From: Bacteroidota bacterium
GTDB lineage: Bacteria; Bacteroidota; Bacteroidia; Bacteroidales; P3
Direction of reading: 5' to 3'
Length of the DNA: 38,123 nucleotides
Assembly: GCA_017860255.1 (NCBI GenBank)
Contig: JAFNAR010000026.1
Location: forward strand, 1 to 38,123
The translations under genes were made by a program, and so were the position numbers. The first letter of the stretch is position 1, and each line of letters starts with the position of its first letter. Positions 34,437 through 38,123 of the stretch are shown here, in pieces. Below the pieces are notes generated by a model. The model saw nothing but the letters and a program-made list of their open reading frames with translations. It was not told the DNA's origin and did no database searches.

Positions 34437-35813
34437 CTAAAGAACTTTCTTTACAATCTTCTTTTTACTTTCTGTAAAAGGAGGATAGCGAAGAGCTAAA
34501 TCTAACCAAGTTTTTCTATTCAAAATGGAACGCTCGTGCGAAAAAGTTTCAAAGCTTTTTCTTCCATGATATGACCCCATTCCACTATTACCGACTCCTC
34601 CAAAAGGAAGACTTTGTGGAACAATATGCATTATTGTATCATTAACACAAACTCCTCCTGATGAAATGTTTTCAATTATCTTATCTTGTATTTTCTTTGA
34701 TTGGGAAAACACATAAAGAGCTAAAGGTTTAGGCTTAACTTTTAATTCTTGAATTAAAGTATCAATATTTTCAAAACTAATTATTGGAAGAATAGGTCCA
34801 AAGATCTCTTCACTTAACAGTTCTGAATTAGGGAGAATATTCTCTATTAAAGTTGGAGAAATGTATTTTTCTTTTTCATCATAATTAGCTCCATAAATAA
34901 TCTTTCCATCATCCAACATCTTTCTTAATCTAAAGAAATGCGTTTGATTAATAATCCTGCCGTAATCCTTGCTATTAATTGATTCTTCAGAATAAAACTC
35001 TTTAATTGAATTGATCATTTCCTTTACAAAAACATCCTTAATATCTTTGTGAACAAAAAGATAATCAGGAGCAATGCAAGTTTGTCCAGCATTCAAAAAC
35101 TTACCAAAAGCTATCCTTTTTGCAGATACTTTAATATTAGCATCTTTTTCTACAATGCAAGGACTTTTCCCTCCCAGTTCAAGAGTAGTTGGAGTAAGAT
35201 GTTTTGAAGCCTTTTCCATAACTAACCTCCCTAAAGAAGAACTTCCTGTAAAGAAAATATAATCAAACTCTAATTCCAATAGTTCTTGAGAAACTTCTTT
35301 TTCTCCTAAAGCAGTAAAAACATATTCATGCTCAAAAACTCTATCTAAAATCTTTTTAATTATTTTTGAAGTATTAGGACTATGTTCTGAAGGCTTAACA
35401 ATTGCACAATTTCCAGCAGAAATTGCCCCAATTAATGGAGAAATTAAAAGCTGAAAAGGATAATTCCAAGGAGAAATAATTAAACATAATCCATAAGGTT
35501 CAGAAATAATTCTTGCCTTTGAAGGGAAACAAGTAATTGAAGAACTTACTCTTTTAGGCTTTGACCACGATTTTAACTTCTTTATACAAAGATTTATTTC
35601 CGAAATCACAAATCCAATCTCAGTAATATAACTTTCAACTGGAGATTTATGTAAATCTAAAAATAAAGCCTCTTCTATTTCCTTTTCATTGATAATTATT
35701 TCTTGTTTTAGTTCCTTCAGCTTTTTAATTCTAAAAGAAATATCTCTTGTTGCATTTGAATAGAAGAATTTCCTCTGAGATTCAAATATTCGTTTTAAAT
35801 CAATATCTTTCAT
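34437..35813 (-). CDS. Aldehyde dehydrogenase family protein
   Basis: 458 residues from the preferred start MKDIDLKRIF. NAD(P)-dependent oxidation of an aldehyde. The active-site Cys246 is in NAGQTCIAPD, the general base Glu212 in LELGGKSPC, and the substrate-binding Asn117 in ISPWNYPF. The sequence resembles the class 3 (fatty/aromatic aldehyde) ALDHs, which share the CPSLI-like hydrophobic C-terminal end. Here the last residues (LDLALRYPPF) also fit that type. The frame continues upstream to 35864, but the ATG at 35813 forms a 4-base ATGA overlap with the stop of the PAP2 gene. That supports coupled translation and the shorter start. Confidence 0.93.
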   Translation of the reverse strand: MKDIDLKRIFESQRKFFYSNATRDISFRIKKLKELKQEIIINEKEIEEALFLDLHKSPVESYITEIGFVISEINLCIKKLKSWSKPKRVSSSITCFPSKARIISEPYGLCLIISPWNYPFQLLISPLIGAISAGNCAIVKPSEHSPNTSKIIKKILDRVFEHEYVFTALGEKEVSQELLELEFDYIFFTGSSSLGRLVMEKASKHLTPTTLELGGKSPCIVEKDANIKVSAKRIAFGKFLNAGQTCIAPDYLFVHKDIKDVFVKEMINSIKEFYSEESINSKDYGRIINQTHFFRLRKMLDDGKIIYGANYDEKEKYISPTLIENILPNSELLSEEIFGPILPIISFENIDTLIQELKVKPKPLALYVFSQSKKIQDKIIENISSGGVCVNDTIMHIVPQSLPFGGVGNSGMGSYHGRKSFETFSHERSILNRKTWLDLALRYPPFTESKKKIVKKVL

Positions 35814-36499
35814 AATGATTCTTTTAAAATTATCCTTTTCTTGTTTTTCTTTTTGAAAGTCCAATCTTTTACTTTATATGCTAATTCAGTAGATAATATT
35901 CCAATTCCAGCACCAAACAAAACATCACTAAGCCAATGTCTATTATTTAATATTCTTGTAACACCAGTAACTGTAGCCATAGAATATCCCGCAACAGATA
36001 TCCAAGGTGATAATTCTCCATATTCTTTATGAAGTAAATGAGCACAAGCAAAAGCAGTAGCTGTATGTCCTGAAGGGAAAGAAACATATTCACTTCCATC
36101 TGGCCTTTCCCGTCCAATAAACGTTTTTGAATGGAAAACAATTGCTTCCATTATTATTAATGATGAAGCATTAACAAATAACATTTCCTTCCAATTGCTC
36201 CTGCTTTCCAAACCAAAAGCTTTCATCCCATACATAATTCCAAGAGGAGCTACAAGTAAGTAATTATCGTAATTTTGATGAAACGTAGAGAAATTATCAT
36301 TTCTAAAACCTCTTACATCTTTATCAAAAGGCATTGCACTGACACTTGCCAAAAATAAAGCAGAAGAAACTTTTGCAGAACTAATAAATTCCTTATCAAA
36401 AAAATTCTTCTTATTCTCAAGACTTAATGAATCATTTTGAGAATAAAGTGGATTGAGTAAAAAGCAGATTGAGACAATTAATAAAAAAAACTTTTTCAT
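35810..36499 (-). CDS. PAP2 family lipid phosphatase, exported
   Basis: 229 residues, signal peptide about 1-20 (LLIVSICFLLNPLYSQ). The three PAP2 motifs are in order: KTFIGRERPDG (KxxxxxxRP type), FPSGHTATAF and TRILNNRHWLSD. These are the catalytic residues of phosphatidic acid phosphatase or undecaprenyl-pyrophosphate phosphatase-type enzymes. With a signal sequence and C-terminal basic tail (KKKNKKR), the active site probably faces the periplasm. It follows pgi by 3 bases and overlaps the aldehyde dehydrogenase gene by 4. Broad acid phosphatase activity is also possible. Confidence 0.93.
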   Translation of the reverse strand: MKKFFLLIVSICFLLNPLYSQNDSLSLENKKNFFDKEFISSAKVSSALFLASVSAMPFDKDVRGFRNDNFSTFHQNYDNYLLVAPLGIMYGMKAFGLESRSNWKEMLFVNASSLIIMEAIVFHSKTFIGRERPDGSEYVSFPSGHTATAFACAHLLHKEYGELSPWISVAGYSMATVTGVTRILNNRHWLSDVLFGAGIGILSTELAYKVKDWTFKKKNKKRIILKESL

Positions 36500-36502
36500 T
36501 AA

Positions 36503-37795
36503 TTATTTTCCCAATAACTTAAACATATTCTTTTTATAAGCCTCAACTCCTGGTTGGTCAAATGGATTTACTTCAAGCAAATAAGCACTTAAAGCACATG
36601 AAAATTCAAAGAAATATATCAGCTGTCCAAGATTTTCTTCATCAAGTTTTTCTAAACAAATTCTTATTTGAGGTATTCCAGAATCAAGATGAGCCATAGA
36701 AGCTCCTTCTTCAGCCTTATGATTAATTTGAGTTAAAGAATTTTCTAATAGATAATTCAAAGAATCAATATCATCTTCAAGATATGGTATTCTTACTCTT
36801 TTTGAAGATTTATCAACATGAATTATAGTTTCAAAAACTTGTTTTTTACCATCTTGAATATATTGACCTAAAGAATGTAAATCGGTTGTGTTGATAACAG
36901 AAGAAGGGAAAATACCCTTTCCATCCTTTCCTTCACTTTCTCCAAAAAGTTGTTTAAACCACTCCGCAAAAGAAGCCATATTTGGAGAATAATTAACCAT
37001 CAACTCAATGTTTTTTCCATTCTTATACATCAAATAACGCATAGCTGCATATTGCCATGCAATATTTGTTTCAAAAGTAGTATTGTTTAGAAGATTATGA
37101 CGCATTTTCTTAGCTCCATGAATCAAAGTTCTAATATCATATCCAGCAACAGCAATAGGCAATAAACCAACTGGTGTTAGGACAGAATATCTACCTCCAA
37201 TATCATCAGAAATAACATAAGTTTTATATCCTTCGGAGCTTGACATATCTTTCAATACTCCTTTTTCTTTATCTGTAACTGCAATTATTCTCTCTCTTGC
37301 CTTTTCTTTGCCATATTTATTTTCAAGATGAGTACGTAAAATGCGGAAAGCCAATGAAGGTTCAAGCGTTGTTCCACTCTTTGAAACCACAACCAAACAA
37401 TAATTCTTCTTATCCAATATTTCAATCAAATCGGCCATATAATCCTCATTAAGAGTTTGACCTGCAAATATTATATAAGGATAATTTCTTTCCTTTTTCA
37501 TTGAATTGAAATGGTTTTGAAGAGCATCAACAATTGCCTTAGCTCCTAAATAAGAACCTCCAATACCAACAACAACATAAACCTCAGCCTTGCTTCTTAT
37601 TTTTTCAGACTCTGCTTCAATATCTAAAATCAATCCTTTAGAAAGCTTTTCAGGTAAATCAACCCATCCTAAAAACTCATTGCCAATTCCATTTTTATTT
37701 ACTATGCTTAGATGATGTTTTGCAATTTCAGAACTTAGCTTGCCTATTTCCTTATCAGAAACATAGGATTCAAAACCTTGAAAATCTATTTTCAT
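36503..37795 (-). CDS. pgi: Glucose-6-phosphate isomerase
   Basis: 430 residues, the short form common in Bacteroidota and Firmicutes. It interconverts glucose 6-phosphate and fructose 6-phosphate in glycolysis and gluconeogenesis. Family segments: YVVVGIGGSYLGAKAIVDAL, VSKSGTTLEPSLAFRI, SDDIGGRYSVLTPVGLLP, the catalytic Glu region FGESEGKDGKGIFPSS and the His region TTDLHSLGQYIQDGKK. The C-terminal NPFDQPGVEAYKKNMF matches the second family signature. First gene of the pgi-PAP2-aldehyde dehydrogenase unit, with a full promoter match. Confidence 0.98.
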   Translation of the reverse strand: MKIDFQGFESYVSDKEIGKLSSEIAKHHLSIVNKNGIGNEFLGWVDLPEKLSKGLILDIEAESEKIRSKAEVYVVVGIGGSYLGAKAIVDALQNHFNSMKKERNYPYIIFAGQTLNEDYMADLIEILDKKNYCLVVVSKSGTTLEPSLAFRILRTHLENKYGKEKARERIIAVTDKEKGVLKDMSSSEGYKTYVISDDIGGRYSVLTPVGLLPIAVAGYDIRTLIHGAKKMRHNLLNNTTFETNIAWQYAAMRYLMYKNGKNIELMVNYSPNMASFAEWFKQLFGESEGKDGKGIFPSSVINTTDLHSLGQYIQDGKKQVFETIIHVDKSSKRVRIPYLEDDIDSLNYLLENSLTQINHKAEEGASMAHLDSGIPQIRICLEKLDEENLGQLIYFFEFSCALSAYLLEVNPFDQPGVEAYKKNMFKLLGK

Positions 37796-37838
37796 AATGT
37801 ATAAAATTTAATTAGTTAATTATATGCTTTGCTTATTG

Positions 37839-37869
37839 CAAAGGTAATAATAAACTTTAAAAAAACAAA
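37839..37869 (-). promoter_or_regulatory. pgi operon promoter
   Basis: TTTG (37866-37869), 19 bases, then TACCTTTG (37839-37846) on the minus strand, a full consensus match 43 bases before the start codon. Confidence 0.8.
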
Positions 37870-38079
37870 CAAATAAAAGGAAAGCTTACTTTCTTGTTCA
37901 ATGAAATAGGAATAAAAATATAAACCATAAATTTGAATCAGGAATAAGCAAAAAAAATGTAACCCTTTATCAGGAAATAACAAAACAAGTAATAGAACTA
38001 ATTAATCAGGGATTAAATCTAATATATGTCTTGTACTGAAAAAAGTTGACACTTTTTATACAAAAAAAGTGTAACAAAA
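37870..38079. other. Intergenic DNA at the right edge with a hairpin
   Basis: AT-rich and non-coding. At about 38044-38074 a hairpin can form between GTTGACACTTTTT and AAAAAGTGTAAC (one extra G on the left arm). It might be a terminal inverted repeat or a terminator for incoming plus-strand RNA. No gene is visible before 38080. Confidence 0.4.
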
Positions 38080-38123
38080 ATGGAGAAAAGAGGCAAGATT
38101 ACGGATGCAATTCGTATAGAGAT
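38080..38123 (+). CDS. Start of an unidentified reading frame, cut by the window edge
   Basis: ATG at 38080 opens MEKRGKITDAIRIE, which runs off the window. The basic start with KITDAIRIE suggests a helix-turn-helix beginning, as in some transposase or regulator genes. The hairpin just upstream could be part of an IS end. Only 14 codons are visible, so both the gene and its nature are uncertain. Confidence 0.3.
   Translation, partial: MEKRGKITDAIRIE

Noticed and set aside
37937..38010. Three ATCAGG-starting motifs near the right edge
   Set aside because: They are spaced unevenly (32 and 36 bases) and short, so chance is the simplest explanation in AT-rich DNA.

Overview
The window is AT-rich chromosomal DNA from a member of the Bacteroidota, most likely class Bacteroidia (Bacteroidales-like, not identified further). 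Four things point there. Promoters fit the Bacteroidota form TTTG-N19-TAnnTTTG, and Shine-Dalgarno sites are scarce. Two secreted enzymes end in type IX secretion (T9SS) type A sorting domains, and a third protein ends in a CHU_C / type B-like domain. Several genes belong to families common in this phylum (DUF4293, the 73-residue DUF2795-type protein, WbqC). The left edge holds the 5' part of a 16S rRNA gene on the minus strand.

Layout. 1-1100: 16S rRNA (5' part), leader and promoter. 1530-5250: pnp, rpsO, a VanZ-like gene, gcvH. 5336-7830: T9SS subtilase and a small conserved protein. 8096-10216: operon of an acidic protein, an Mrp-type NTPase, a NifU-type scaffold and a PduO-type cobalamin adenosyltransferase. 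10302-14123: membrane protein with CHU_C domain, ECF sigma factor, T9SS M1 peptidase. 14417-17651: tRNA-Lys, then a plus-strand run (unknown protein, WbqC, WecA/MraY-type transferase, FtsE). 17658-19793: two glycosyltransferases and tRNA-Met. 19876-23707: DUF4293, groES-groEL, secG, a TPR-like protein. 24035-25994: a 22-bp-periodic repeat resembling an IS21-type end, rpmH, rlmD. 26042-28360: a restriction-modification pair bracketed by imperfect direct repeats. 28567-32266: leuS and an EamA permease. 32308-33519: a three-gene cluster, probably redox. 33699-37795: ICMT-like methyltransferase, then the pgi-PAP2-aldehyde dehydrogenase operon. The last bases hold a hairpin and the start of a truncated reading frame.

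Most genes are housekeeping. The accessory or less understood parts are the restriction-modification cassette, the sigma factor/CHU_C pair, the short Mrp in an Fe-S/B12 operon, two families of intergenic repeats, and the 32308-33519 cluster. That cluster pairs a His-rich membrane protein, a tiny membrane protein with an H-x13-H helix, and an exported protein resembling superoxide reductase with an incomplete metal site. It is the best candidate in the window for an undescribed system, but its function is inference.
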